NCBI GenBank assembly: GCA_015039465.1
Contig: MU130211.1
Location: 1-64,000, forward strand
Origin: Phlegmacium glaucopus
Taxonomy: Eukaryota; Basidiomycota; Agaricomycetes; Agaricales; Cortinariaceae
Direction of reading: 5' to 3'
DNA: 64,000 nucleotides
Within the stretch, counting starts at the first letter, position 1, and each line of letters starts with the position of its first letter. The notes under the pieces were generated by a model. The model was given only the letters and a program-made list of their open reading frames with translations, was not told the origin of the DNA and did not search any database. Shown here in pieces: positions 1-11,611 of this stretch. A program made the translations under genes and the position numbers.

Positions 1-933
1 GCTTATCACACTTATAGAAACGTTCTGTGGCTGATAGAGTACCCCAAAATCTGATCATCTAATACTGACATATGGGCCAATATTGGTGTAGATACGTTTT
101 TCTCGAATTTTCCGACAGAGATAATGCTTATGAAATAGTATCTTTGGGCGTGCGTATCGCTACAAGAAAAATCAGTGCAAAATTTCAGAAATAGCCTGCA
201 AGTACTCTCCTGCCTTTTGTCACTCGCAGAGTCTTGTAATCGATATCGTGATGAGGCCCGGGAGTTTGTGAGAGAGCGGAGATCACTAAGATCAGAGCGC
301 CGAGACCTTCAAGTTGTGTTGCAACATCATTTCGGAAGATGAATACGATCAAATTCTTGAGATTTTGCTGTCTTTACTGTACTCGGTATTCCTTACTTAG
401 AATTGCTACTCATAATAATAATAATACAGTCAAACTTAAATAGAAAAACGCAGATTGTAATATAAGGTAAAGAAAAACCCGCCACAGTTGTACTTAGGCC
501 CTCAGGAATCTCAGGCTACTGTCACTAGTAATGGTGTATATATATATAGGGGATGAAAAAAGGGGGTTAGGCTGGACAGATAAATGTAAAATGGATGGAT
601 CAATGTTTTCAAGGATAGTTAGATGGAAGTTTGGTACCTGATAGATATGTATGCGCATAAGTGGATTGGGTGATGAGGTCATGTTGGGTGGTCCGTAGGT
701 AGATCAGTGGATGAGGTGTTGTAGACTGACTGACAAGATCTGGAGGAGATCGTGAACGAGGGTGATTAATAGCGGGTTAGAGGCGATATAGATAGTGAAC
801 CCGATGGTGTAGTCTAAACAAGAAACGAATAGGGGGACAAAATTCCTGATGAAACGTTTCTGAATACTATGTAGAAAGGAAGAAAATTGTCCATGGCGGG
901 GGCAGGGGCAGAGTCATTGTTCATCTTCCGCAC
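1..933. other. Non-coding 3' flank of the first duplicated tetraspanin copy
   Basis: No convincing gene is visible. The stretch is AT-rich. Around positions 185-260 it contains the same landmark (a block ending in the words for 'cttgtaatcgatatcgtgat') that recurs near 3590-3620 and 8455-8480, so it marks the left edge of the duplicated unit. Positions 420-930 resemble 4480-4990 and 8990-9490, which lie at the same place relative to the later tetraspanin copies. Short ORFs here are not conserved between the copies and were not called. Confidence 0.6.
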
Positions 934-1995
934 TCAAAACCTAGAAATCGCTGGGTGTGCCCATATGCTTGGTTTTGAAAGGATCCATAAGATGTCGTGT
1001 TCAGGAGAATCAAGAAGAGTCCGTGCGTTGATGGTATTATTACCAAGTACTGATTTTGAAGGTGTACGTCTGAGGATATTGCTTGCGGTATCGGCTCCAT
1101 ATTGGTCTGCAGGTTGACTAGATGCCGTGATTAGATTGAACTTTAATGGAAAAAAGAGCCACCTACTTGGCGTAATCATCCATAATCACAGCCATCGTAT
1201 TTATATCGAGTCGATAAGCCTATAGCATCATCATACCCTTCCCAAACATATAGGTGATATGATTAAAACACAACAGCCCAGCCACCATAGCCAAAATCGG
1301 CACCGGCACCAACAAAAAAAGACTTTAAAACAAAAGGATCAAAACCAGACAGGGACCTTGACACGCTTCTCGATAACACACTTGAGCGATGGTAGCTTCG
1401 ACGAAAGGACCAAAATAACCACAAGATTGTAGTCAGTTTTGGATTAGCAATCGATCGCTTGTGTCCAGTGTACGGGACCATTGTGCGTTAATTTTACCTT
1501 CGAGGTACGGCGTTTGTAGGTCACGTAACCTGGGGTGACGAGGAAGGCGAAAGTTATGGAAGGTGTACCATGCGAGGAAACTACGATTGTTGAGGAGAAT
1601 CCCGGACCAGCCGATGAGGGAGGTGAAGACGGGGCTGCACCGCGCTATCAACGATAGGGTTAAGTAGTTCGAGCCGGTTCCCTGTACATATGTCATTTGT
1701 GTTTTACCAGACATCGGACCGTGTGAGGAGGTAGACGACGAGAGCGCCGATGGAGAAGGACAGGGTAAGAATTGGAAGTTGACGAGTAAGGGAACACATA
1801 CCAAAACGTTGGTAACAAAGAGAACCCATTTGTTGAACTTGGTCCATCTTAGCCTCCATTTGACTCGAGGTTAGTTGGTTTCAAAAGCTTGTAATCCACC
1901 TCGTAAATTGGGTTCATCGTCATCTTCATCTCCTTTCCTATCTCTAAAACCAGAGAATTTGGATAGGATATCGTCGACAACAAGAGGTTGGTAAT
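934..1995 (-). pseudogene. Tetraspanin-like gene, degenerate copy A
   Basis: Reading leftwards on the minus strand this matches the intact gene at 9500-10831 almost throughout. It includes the second-loop string SLIGWSGILLNNRSFLAW and the downstream C-terminal tail (VLGNNTINA). The reading frame changes several times between 1433 and 1480 and again near 1260-1330. The large extracellular loop is damaged around the CCG motif, and the N-terminal exon is truncated near 1995, where similarity to the intact copy stops. It is therefore best read as a broken duplicate, although parts could still be transcribed. Confidence 0.75.
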
Positions 1996-2102
1996 TGATG
2001 CTAATCCCGGGTTTCAAACTCAATTTCAAACTCAATGGTCGGTCGCGGGAATAAAATTAATGGATGTCTACAAATTTAAATTCATACTAGTCTACGCATA
2101 GG

Positions 2103-3365
2103 TCATGGGGTTGACGACCGGTTAACCTGAACAATATCCTGAGCACCACTGGCATCCAACTCTTCGACCTCATGATTGGAATTCACCGAACTGTCATTAT
2201 GGGCAAAGTGCAAAGTTTCAATCGTTTGCGATAACGGGGTAGTATCATTGTACGACATTCCCAAAGCGTCTCGTACAAGAATGATTGTTGGTATTATTCC
2301 CTGAGAATATCAACCCATTCAGTATAATAAATGGGTGAGTACTGGTAAGAACATACATTCAAAGGGACCTGCGTCAATATGACCCTAATGAAAGCATACG
2401 CCTATTAGCATGAGTACTAGAAAAACCTTGTGGATAAAGGATGATATAGCATAGCTGTGTTAAAAACACCACGCTGCCAGACTCGATCAAGATGAAGAGT
2501 ATAAAGACGAGAGGGCGAAATTTGTTCTCTTTGCCGCTGTGAGCCATGATAGGCCGTACTTCTAGGTACACCATGGCAATCTTCAGGATGATCAAGCCCA
2601 TGACAAGACCATCGACAGCCAAATACAGGGCCTGAGTTACGTTATATAAATAAGGAACCTTGTCTGACATCTGAGACAATATGGTTCCTTCATAAACGTG
2701 ACCAGATCAGTCCATGGATTGTAGATTATAATTGCAAGAGATTTGACCAACCAAGTGCCGCAAATGCTAAAAGCAATGGAATAATTGTAATAGACGTCCT
2801 CCGTCCCCACACAATCCAACATCGGTAGATCTGGAAATGCAAGGAGGGCATCGTCAGATGATTTCATATTATGTGCCCACTGGCAGATCCGTGGTTGCTT
2901 ACCAAAATACTCTGTGAAAGGAAATAGTAAACACTGGATGTTGCAATTTCTATACTGTTCTCCAGAACAAGCTGCCGGGGTGTCTTTTGCGATACTCCGA
3001 ACCCAAAGAGGCTACATATATATTGTATTAGTTAGTGGGCTTATGTTATCAACTTGCTGCTAGGACTAAAACAAGCTCACGTATTATTTATATCCAAACC
3101 GAAATTAACAGCAGATAGACCATAGAGTATGCAAAGTGGGTAGAGAAGAAATTTTCGCTTTGCGTCGGAATCTTTCAGAGTGTTCATCACATGGAGGCGT
3201 AGGTAAAGAACAAAACAGCCAGTATAAAGCCCTGAATATGATATTGTGTTTAGTGAGATAATTTGTCGCCGGATGTAATATAGTAATACCGAACAAGAAT
3301 CCTTCCACAACAAGGGGACAAGTGATCGCTATCCAGTACCATGTACCTAGCCTGAGGTGAGACAT
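2103..3365 (-). CDS. Basidiomycete 7-TM membrane protein, copy A
   Basis: A multi-exon minus-strand gene. The first exon (start 3365) encodes a hydrophobic segment ending GFLFGI. The next exons give GLYTGCFVLYLRLHVM and the soluble string LKDSDAKRKFLLYPL, then IYRCWIVWGRRTS, then the last hydrophobic exon with FILFILIESGSV. The tail ends RSSTP. This order, with an IYRC(W/Y)xVWG motif in the middle and an (L/I)ESG motif in the sixth or seventh helix, is characteristic of a large unnamed family of mushroom seven-helix proteins of unknown function. Introns are about 50-65 bp. Each exon has a counterpart in copy B (6856-8168). I could not verify every splice site, so a frame lesion is possible. 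Confidence 0.6.
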
Positions 3366-3744
3366 GATGTGGTTGGTGGTAGATTGAGAGTGGGCCTTCT
3401 ATTATATCCACTTGGCTTTATAGGCTGTGAACTTGCTGCGAACGCCGAATGCACCAAGAAGTTCATGATCCTATGTTATCAATTGATGGCCGCCAAAAGA
3501 TTCTCTGTCTACTTCAAAAATATTTCTTAAGTACTCTCGAACTGCCTGTGGCAGCTGGCCGTTGAGAAAAAGAAAGTTGAGTTTGCGAATGATTTGTCTT
3601 GTAATCGATATCGTGATAAGTAAGGTGGTTCAAGTTGCGAGAGAGCCAAGTTGAGAGTGTTCAGAATCCAGATCAGCCTGAGAGCGCTGAGGCTTGTGAG
3701 ATTGAAGTTGAAACACCATCAAACTTTCGTTATATCATGTACAT

Positions 3745-4205
3745 GGTACTGGCTTGAGTGGGCCAGTGCCTTCAGCACCGCCGCAGATCCGAGTTCTGTC
3801 AGATCAAGTGTCGAACATATATCTTACGGGGAGCTCACTTATCCGCATATCCCTTGTAACGCCATGAATTTTATTTTAAAGCTGATCCAGGACTTGCAGT
3901 TGTGGGTGGATGGGCGTCGTTCGTGCTCCTCCGATCGACTGGAAGCTTTCTAACTGAATTCATAGGGCTGTGTAGATTATGCCGGTCAGAGTCAAGAGAT
4001 TTGGTGGAACGAAAGATGGTGGACAGACCCCGCAAGCTTTTGGTTGGCTAGGCAGCCAAATCCCGGCGAGTTAAAAATAGAATTGTCTCCGCAGTCCTGT
4101 TCAGAAGCCGGCCGACTAAACCCGCACGAATAGATGCTAACCCGTTTTTTTGATTTGGGGCCCCAGGTTGTATAAGACCGAGTTATCAATACTGAGGACT
4201 CGGAA
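3745..4205. repeat. Dispersed repeat with terminal hairpin, copy 1
   Basis: This segment is found again at 6333-6745 and 41600-41990. All share 'gccttcagca', 'agatccgagttctgt', a block near 'tttattttaaagctgatcca' and the end 'ggccccaggttgta'. It closes with an imperfect inverted repeat, CCGAGTTaTCA-ATAC-TGAGgACTCGG (4179-4204). A perfect version sits at 44093-44118. It does not encode anything recognisable. Its insertion truncates the tetraspanin N-terminal exon in copy B, so it behaves like a non-autonomous mobile element. Confidence 0.65.
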
Positions 4206-5039
4206 TGCGTGACAGGTTAGTCGGAAGTTGGGTGCCGTGCAATCAAGTCCTTAAGATTTTGCTTTCTTTACTTTACTCGGTACTACCTACACTTATATTA
4301 TTATTAAGTTATAACAATAGAGCATTGATATATCACGCACTAGCATCCACCTAAGGCGGAGAGCCGAAGGTTGAAAATAGACGTGTTTCAACACCGCAAT
4401 CTCGGAAAGCTTTGATGTGTCGCGATATAGTAAGTAGGGAATAAAATAAAATAAATTTTTTAAATTCCTTTCGGGCGGCGAAAGGGTCTGGTAATAGGTA
4501 AATGTTGACAATATAGGATGAAAAAAGGGGGAGAGGTAGGATAGATAAACATAATGCGAAGGGAGGAAGTTCGATAAATGTTTCTGGTGCTTTCAAGTTT
4601 GGTATTCGATGTGATGGGTAGTCAGGTCGGGTGACTGGATTGGGGGTCAGATTATTGGGTGGTCTGCAGGTGGATCAGTGGTTGGGATTGTGAATAAAAC
4701 GACTTAAAGGAGCTAAAAGATGTGATAGAACAAGATCGGTGAACAGGGAGGGGTAGTAGGTAGCCCGGGATATAGGTAGTAAGCACGATGGGAGAGAGAG
4801 AATAGTCTAATTCTCCAAGAGAAGGGGGGAAGGGAAGGACAGAGAAAGTTGTTACAAGAAACGAACGGGGGAAGAAAGTTCCTGATGGAAGAATTCGGAA
4901 TAGTATGTAGGAACAAAAGAAGAAATATTTTCACCTGGGGGTGAGGGGCAGAGAAAACGCCAGGCGTTGAACATTGAAAAAGTTAGTGTTCATCTTCTGT
5001 ATTCAGAATCTGGGAAGCAGCGCGAGCCGTAGGTGTGAA

Positions 5040-6332
5040 CTTGACTTGGGGGATCGATAGGAGTATAGAATCAAGAGGAGTGGATGCGTTGATGGTATTA
5101 GTACCAAGTACTGATTTTGAACGTGTACGTCTGGGGGTATTGCTTGTGATATCGGCTCCATATTGTTCTGCAAGTTGACTAAATGCGGCGATTAGATTGA
5201 GAACTCCAATGGAAAAAAAGAAAGAGGAGCAACGTACTTGGCGTAATTATCCATAATGACAGCCGTCGTATTTATATCAAGTCCTATACCAAGTAAGATT
5301 TTGAACCTGTACGTCTGAGGATATTAGTTGGGAAATCGGCTCCATATTGTTCTGAAGTTGACTAAATGCGGCGATTAGATTGAGACCTCCAATGGAAAAA
5401 AGAAGAAAAAGAGTAACGTACTTGGCGTATTTATCCATAATCACAGCTATCATATTTATATCGAGTCGATAATCCTCTGCCATCATCCCTTTCCGAAGCC
5501 TCTACGTGATATGATTCGAACACAACAACCCCAGCCGCCATAACCAATATCTGAACTGGCACCAACGAAAAAAAAATACCCCTTTAATCCAAAGGCTCAG
5601 CAACTTCCTCTCAAAAACCAGATACGGACCTTTACATCCTGGTGAAGTACTTCTCGCATGACAGGTTTGACCGATGGTAACTTCAACGAAGGGACTGAAA
5701 TAACCACAGCATTGTAGTCGGTTTTGAATTCGCAATCAATTGCTTGTGTCGAGTATATGCGACCATCGTGGGTTCATTTTACCTTTGAGGTTGAAGGTAC
5801 GGCGTTTGCATATCACGTAACCTGGAGCGACGAGGAAGGCGAATGTTATCCATGTGAGGAAGGTGTACCATGCTAGGAAACTACGATTGTTAAGGAGAAT
5901 ACCGGACCAGCCGATGAGGGAGGTGAATACGCCGCTGCAGGCCGCTATCGTTGATAGGATGAGTTCGGGCCTGTTCCCGGTATGCGTTTTGCCAGACATC
6001 GAACATGTTAGGAGGCAGACGATGAGAGCCCAATGGAGAAGAACATGAGCTAGCATAGAGTGAGAAGTGGAAAATGACACAAAGTCAGGGAATACATACC
6101 AACAAGTTGGTAACGAAGAGAATCTATTTGACCCTGTTCCATCTTAGCCTCCCTTTGCCTTGAGGTTCATTGGTTTTGAAAACTTGTAATCCACCACCTC
6201 GTTTCGATAATTTGGGTTCATCGTTATCTTTTCCTCCTTTCCTATTCCTAAAAGCGGAGAGTTTGGTGTAGTTGACTGACAACGAGATATTGGTACTTGA
6301 TCCCAATAAAACGTTGTTCCGTGAGAGACTGG
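5040..6332 (-). pseudogene. Tetraspanin-like gene, degenerate copy B
   Basis: Homologous to the intact copy at 9500-10831. The N-terminal cytosolic segment (FRNRKGGK..., KGRLRWN), first and second helices (MSGKT..., SLIGWSGILLNNRSFLAW) and CCG loop (LQCCGYFSPFVEV) are recognisable, but in different frames at 5502-5735, 5736-6080 and 6124-6306. The 3' portion contains a local duplication: the C-terminal segment occurs at 5080-5280 and again at 5290-5480. At 6333 the gene is cut off by the dispersed repeat, removing the natural start. Truncation plus frame breaks make this a pseudogene. Confidence 0.8.
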
Positions 6333-6745
6333 TTTGAGTGGACCATCGCCTTCAGCACGCCAGATCCGAGTTCTGTCAGCTCAAGTGTCGAATATATATC
6401 TTACGATAGGAGCTCACTGATCCGCATAATCCCTTGTAACACCATGACTTTTATTTTAAAGCTGATCCAGGGAGATGCACTTGTGGAGTCGTTCGTGATC
6501 TTCCAGTCGACCGAAAGGTTCCTAAATGGATTCCTAGTGCTCTGTAGATGACGCCTGTTAGTTTCGAGAGATTTGGTGGAATGAAAGATGGCAGACTTTA
6601 GACTTTTGGTTCGACGTCGGCACTTCATCTGAGTTTGAATTAAAATTGCAGATCCGATGAAGCCGACCACGAATAGATGCCAACCCATTCGATTTTAGGG
6701 GGCTCAGGTTGTAAAGATCTCAACACTGAGAACCCGGAATTCCCA
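6333..6745. repeat. Dispersed repeat with terminal hairpin, copy 2
   Basis: Second copy of the element at 3745-4205, inserted in the 5' part of tetraspanin copy B. The left border is placed where similarity with tetraspanin copy C stops (after 'cgtgagaga'). The terminal hairpin at the right end is decayed here: only the right half (ctgagaacccgg) remains recognisable. Confidence 0.6.
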
Positions 6746-6855
6746 ATTGGTTCATTCGTCATACTAATAGGACCAAGGATTAAATTAATGGATATCTACA
6801 GACTAAAATTCATATTACTCTACGCATGGGTCCGTCGACTCGGATTGAACCGTCA

Positions 6856-8168
6856 TCATGAAATTGACGAGCGATTGACCTGAACAATATCCTGAGCATC
6901 ACTGCCCCGGGGGGCGTCCAACTCTTCAACTTGAACCTCCTGATTGGAATTCACAGAAGTGTCATCATTATGGGCAAAGTGCAAACTTTCAATCGTTTGC
7001 GATAACTGTGTAGTATCGTTGTAGGACATTCCCAAAGCGTCTCGTACAAGAATGATGGTTGGTATTATTCCCTGGGAATATCAACGCATTCAGCATAATA
7101 ATCAAATGATGATGAGTGAGCAGTAAGCACCTAAATTCAAAGGGACCTGGGCCAATATGGTCCCAATAAACAAATACGCCGCACCAACGCCATACCCCGA
7201 ACTTGCAACAAAATGTTGAAAGTAAAGGATGATATAGCATAGCTGTGTTGCAAATATCACACTGCCAGACTCGATCAAGATGAAGAGTATAAAGACGACA
7301 GGGCGAAATTTGTTATCCCTCCCGCTGTGAGCCATCACAGGTCGGACTTCTAGGTACACCATGGCAATCTTCAGGATGATTAGTCCCATGACGAGACCAT
7401 CGATAGCCAAATACATGCCCTGATGTACGCCAAACACATCAGGACCCTCGGAAAGACACCACACCGACTCGGAGTCGCCGGGGATCACCCGCGACAATGT
7501 GGTACCTTAGTCAAGGTGACAAAATAAGTCCATGGATTGTGAATTATAATTGCAAGCATTTTGACCAACCGAGTGCCGCCAACGCCAAAAGCAACGGAAT
7601 AATTGCAACAGATGTCCTGCGTCCCCACACAATCCAACATCGGTAGATCTGGAATGTATTATCAGATGATTTCGGAATCATATTATGTGACCATTGGCAG
7701 ATCTGTGGCTCCCAGTGCTTACCAAAATACTCTGTGAAAGGAAATAGTAAAGGCTGGATGTTACAATCTCTATCTTTCCTCGCAGACAACCGTGACCTCC
7801 CGGCCTGGGGAGGAATCCGGTAACGATGAGGCTACATAGTATATATTATCAAATTACTGCTAGAACCGAAATAGGCTCACATATTCGACATATTGAAACC
7901 GAACTTAAGAGCAGATAGACCATAGAGCGTGCAAAGTGGGTAGATAAGATAGTTTCGCTTTGCGTCGGAAGCTTTCAGCGTCTTCATCGCATGGAGGTAT
8001 AGATAAAGAAGAAAACAGCCGGTATAAAGTCCTGAATATCATATTGTGTTTAGTGAGATCATTTGTCGACAGATGTAATATATTATTACCAAACAAGAAC
8101 CCCCCCACAATGACCGGACAAACATTGGTGATTATTAACCAATCTATATCCCTCAGGCTCAGCATCAA
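6856..8168 (-). CDS. Basidiomycete 7-TM membrane protein, copy B
   Basis: Same family and exon layout as 2103-3365. The start at 8168 opens a first exon with a hydrophobic segment ending GGFLFG. Then come GLYTGCFLLYLYLHAM and LKASDAKRNYLIYPL, an exon with IYRCWIVWGRRTS (about 7640), and a long exon with GLVMGLIILKIAMVYLEV and FILFILIESGSVIFATQ. The C-terminal exon gives GIIPTIILVRDALGMSY and an acidic tail ending VQVNRSSIS. The function of this family is unknown. Expect about seven helices and a cytosolic tail rich in Asp and Glu. This copy preserves all exon blocks and is the better candidate for a working gene. Confidence 0.65.
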
Positions 8169-9499
8169 TACTGACTCGGACGTGGGCGACTTGTGGGCGA
8201 CACGATGTGGTGGTAGATTGCAGGTAGGCAGTTTAAGTAAGAAACTTTTATTTGAAGCTTTCCACCCGACCTTTTCAAGGCTTTATAGACTGCGACCGGA
8301 ATACACAGATAAATCCATGATTTTATCTGATTGATACAATCCAAAGTGATGGTCATCGCCAAAAATAAAAATCAGTTCATATCAGAAATAGTTCTTAAGT
8401 ACTCTCCTTTTTCCACTCGCAGTTGAGCAAAAGAAAGTTCAGTTTGTAATCCATTTGTCTTGTAATCGATATCGTGATAAAATGCTTGTAAGAGAGCCAA
8501 GTTGAGAGTGTTCAGTCAGATTACTGACAACAGAGCGACGAGACTTGTACCATTGGGAGATCGTCTCGACATCCGATTCATCGCACCTCAATTGCACCTT
8601 TCACCATATCATTTATGCGTGACAGATTCGGAAGATGGGGTCACTAAGTAACTGCAGTCAAGTTCTTGAGATTTTCCTTTCTTTACTTTACTCGGTACTC
8701 CCGATAATTGTTACTACCTACACTTATAACAATAGAGGCAGGCCTCACGAACTTCAGGAACCTCAGGCTGCTAGCTGTACCATGGCCAGAGTAAGACTGC
8801 ATAGTTACAAGTCACCTTTGGACTCTAATCTTAGCAGTATATATATCATTAATATACCATCCATCCATCCAAGGCGGACAGCCGCTAGTTCAAAATGCAC
8901 TTGTTTCAACTCATCAGAAGACGTTGATGTGTCGCGATGTAGCAAGTGAGGTGCTTTTTAAAATCATTTCGGCAGCGAAAAGGGGCCTTTAATAGGTAAC
9001 GATGACAATATATATATATATATATAAGGGATGAAAGATGGGGGCTAGGATAAACATAATAGTTCGATAAATGTTTCCAAGGATAGTTGGATGGAGGTTT
9101 GGTATGTCACCGGGTAGTTAGGTCAGATGATTGGATTGGAGTCAGATTATTGGACGGTCGGCACTCGGCAGGCTGGATTTGTAGATAAAGCGAGTTGAAG
9201 GAGCTAAAAGATGTGATTGTAGATGTACTGACAAGATCCGGAGGAGATCGCGAACGGCGCCCGGGATATAGGTAGGTGGAGCGACTGTGTGGTTTAAATT
9301 CTCAAAGAGAAGATGGAAAAGGAAGGATGAAGCAAGATGTTACAAGAAACGAATGGTGGGGAGGGAAGAAAAGTCCTGATAAAAGGCTTCTGAATACTAT
9401 ATAGAAACGAAAAAAAGATCGTTCATTTAGGGAGGCGGCGGCGGAAATGCCAATCGTTGAACATCGAACCAGCCATTGTTCATCTTCTGTATTCAAAAT

Positions 9500-10831
9500 C
9501 TAGAAAGCTCTAGGTGTGCCCAAATGCTTGGTTGTGAAAGGATCCATAGGAATATCGTGTTGAGGAGAATCAAGAGGAGTGGATGCGTTGGTGGTATTAT
9601 GACCAAGTACTGATTTTGAAGGTGTACCTTTGAGGATATTGCTGGCGATATCCGCCCCATATTGTTCTGCAAGTTGACTACATGCGGTGATTAGATTGAG
9701 AACTCCAATGGAAAAAAAAGAAGAGCAAACGTACTTGGCGTAGTTATCCATAATCACAGCCATCGTGTTTATATCCAGTCGATAAGCCTCTGGCATCATC
9801 CCCTTCCCAAACCTATATGTGATATGATTCGAACACAACAATCCAGCCACCATAACCAAAATCTGTAGCGGCACCAACGAAAATACCGCTTTAATCCAAA
9901 GGGCCAACAACTTCCTCTCGAAAACCAGATAGGGACCTTTACATCCCGGTAAGATACTTCTCGCATAACACGTTTGACTGATAGTAGCCTCGACGAAAGG
10001 ACTGAAATAACCGCAGCAATCTAGTTCGTTTTGAATTCGCAATCGCTCGCTTGTGTCGAGTGAACGGGACCATTGTGCGTTAATTTTACCTTCGAGATTG
10101 AATGTACGGCGTTTGTAGGTCACGTAACCCGGGGCGACGAGGAAGGCGAATGTTATCCATGTGAGGAAGGTGTACCATGCTAGGAAACTACGATTGTTGA
10201 GGAGAATACCGGACCAGCCGATGAGGGAGGTGAATACGCCGCTGCAGGCCGCTATCGTTGATAGGATGAGTTCGGGCCTGTTGCCTGTACGTATGATATT
10301 TGCGTTTTGCCAGACATCGAACCATGTTAGGAGGCAGACGACGAGAGCGCCGATGGAGAAGAACATGAGCTAGCATAGGGTGAGAAGTGGAAACTGACAA
10401 AGCAAGGGAATACATACCAAAGAGTTGGTAACGAAGAGAATCCATTTGAACTTGTTCCATCTCAGCCTCCCTTTGCCTTGAGGCATACGAGGTTCGTTAG
10501 TCTTGAAAGCTTGTAATCCACCACCTCGTTTTGGCAAATTGGGTTCATCGTCATTCTTCCCCCCCTTCCTATTCCTAAAACCAGAGAATTTGGATGGGAT
10601 GTAGTTGACTGACAGCGAGAGGTTGGTAGTTGATCCCAATGACACGTTGTCCCGTGAGAGATTATTCATGAAAGGTGCACTTGGAGGAGTAAAGAGGCCT
10701 GCGTAGTCGCTGACGGTGGAGTCGTTGTTAAAGCTCATGATGTGTCGTGTGGAATCGGCTTGTGAGTATGCAGAGTGGGCATATGAAGCGTCTGAGTCAC
10801 GTCTGCGGCTGGAATGGTTTGTTTGGGACAA
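9500..10831 (-). CDS. Tetraspanin (Tsp2-like), intact copy C
   Basis: Integral membrane scaffold protein. Spliced exons 10831-10418, 10369-9735 and 9677-9500 give 408 residues in a single frame; both introns are GT-AG. The cytosolic N-terminus (about 128 residues) is Ser-, Asn- and Arg-rich. TM1 lies near residues 129-155, TM2 contains LSTIAACSGVFTSLIGWSG and TM3 contains FLTWITFAFLVAPGY. The large extracellular loop carries the diagnostic ELDCCGYFSP motif plus further Cys residues in QTCYAR and PGCKGPY. TM4 contains LQILVMVAGLLCS. CCG plus extra cysteines is the tetraspanin signature. Fungal Tsp2-type proteins are plasma-membrane organisers linked to hyphal growth. The second intron could be retained, since its frame stays open; splicing gives the more family-like tail. 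Confidence 0.85.
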
Positions 10832-10939
10832 GTCTAATGATGATTGATTTAGAAACTTACATTGAAGCGTCCGTCTGCATAGATGTTTGTCAAAAACAGA
10901 TGCAAGTTAGAACCAGAATTTTATGCAAAATTTGATTAT

Positions 10940-11600
10940 TTTTTTTCATACCAAATGGGGGCTATCTCGGCCCGAGGGGCGTGAAGGACCCACCAAGTAA
11001 GTGGACCAGACTCGTTGCATGATGTGTTACAAACTACAGGATAGTGATGGTTAAGAACAAAGATTTTCAAATGTCAAATGTTTTTATCTTTTTGTTTCTC
11101 CACTTGTGAATACCACACTATCCTCCTATGGGAAAATAATAGCGTCCATCGGAGTTGTAATTCGGTCGCTTTGACAACTTGGGAAAAGCCTTTGTTTATT
11201 TGTATTACAAATTATGATAAATAAATCCCATTTGAACCGTCACGCGTCAACTTGGAGGGCCATTCTGTTCCTGGGCCTTTCCTCCAATAGACAAGCTACC
11301 GAATTGAAATCAGAATTTGTTGACACCGCCGGTTGCATTTATGTTTGGGTGGGAACTTCAAGCTTCAAGATCAGGTTTTGCACATTGGAAGCCACTTTTG
11401 CAGATACGCAAGCCCCTTCATGCGTACATTCATGGTACGCTCTCGAAATCCTCTAATTAAAACTGTCATATTAAGTAATATCGGTTGCCACCTTATCTCG
11501 CTTCAATGCTTGACCTATCAGAATATGCAGCGTTATTACACTACACTACCAATTGAATTGTACAACAGCTACGTTTACCAGAAATTTGTGATGATACATG
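10940..11600. other. Intergenic, nothing recognised
   Basis: Between the tetraspanin start and the 3' end of the GTPase gene. Plus-strand ORFs at 11214-11456 and 11333-11824 show no family signature, and the second overlaps the GTPase last exon antisense. No repeat seen elsewhere in the window falls here. Confidence 0.5.
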
Positions 11601-11611
11601 GCACCATTGCC

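Larger units (their letters stand above)
180..10935. repeat. Tandem segmental duplication: three units of tetraspanin +/- 7-TM gene
   Basis: Three diverged direct units begin near 180, 3520 and 8385, each opening with a related block that includes the string 'gtcttgtaatcgatatcgtg'. Unit 1 holds tetraspanin copy A and 7-TM copy A. Unit 2 holds tetraspanin copy B and 7-TM copy B. Unit 3 holds only tetraspanin copy C. All genes are on the minus strand. Units differ in length (about 3.3, 4.9 and 2.5 kb), partly because a dispersed repeat is inserted in unit 2. The divergence and frame damage in copies A and B show the duplication is not very recent. Confidence 0.8.

Noticed and set aside
4165..4205. 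Helitron 3' end
   Set aside because: A stem-loop is present but no CTRR terminus or TC start was found, so the class is left open.
10161..10373. Plus-strand ORF present in two duplicate copies (also 5854-6048)
   Set aside because: Antisense to the tetraspanin exon; its conservation follows from the duplication.
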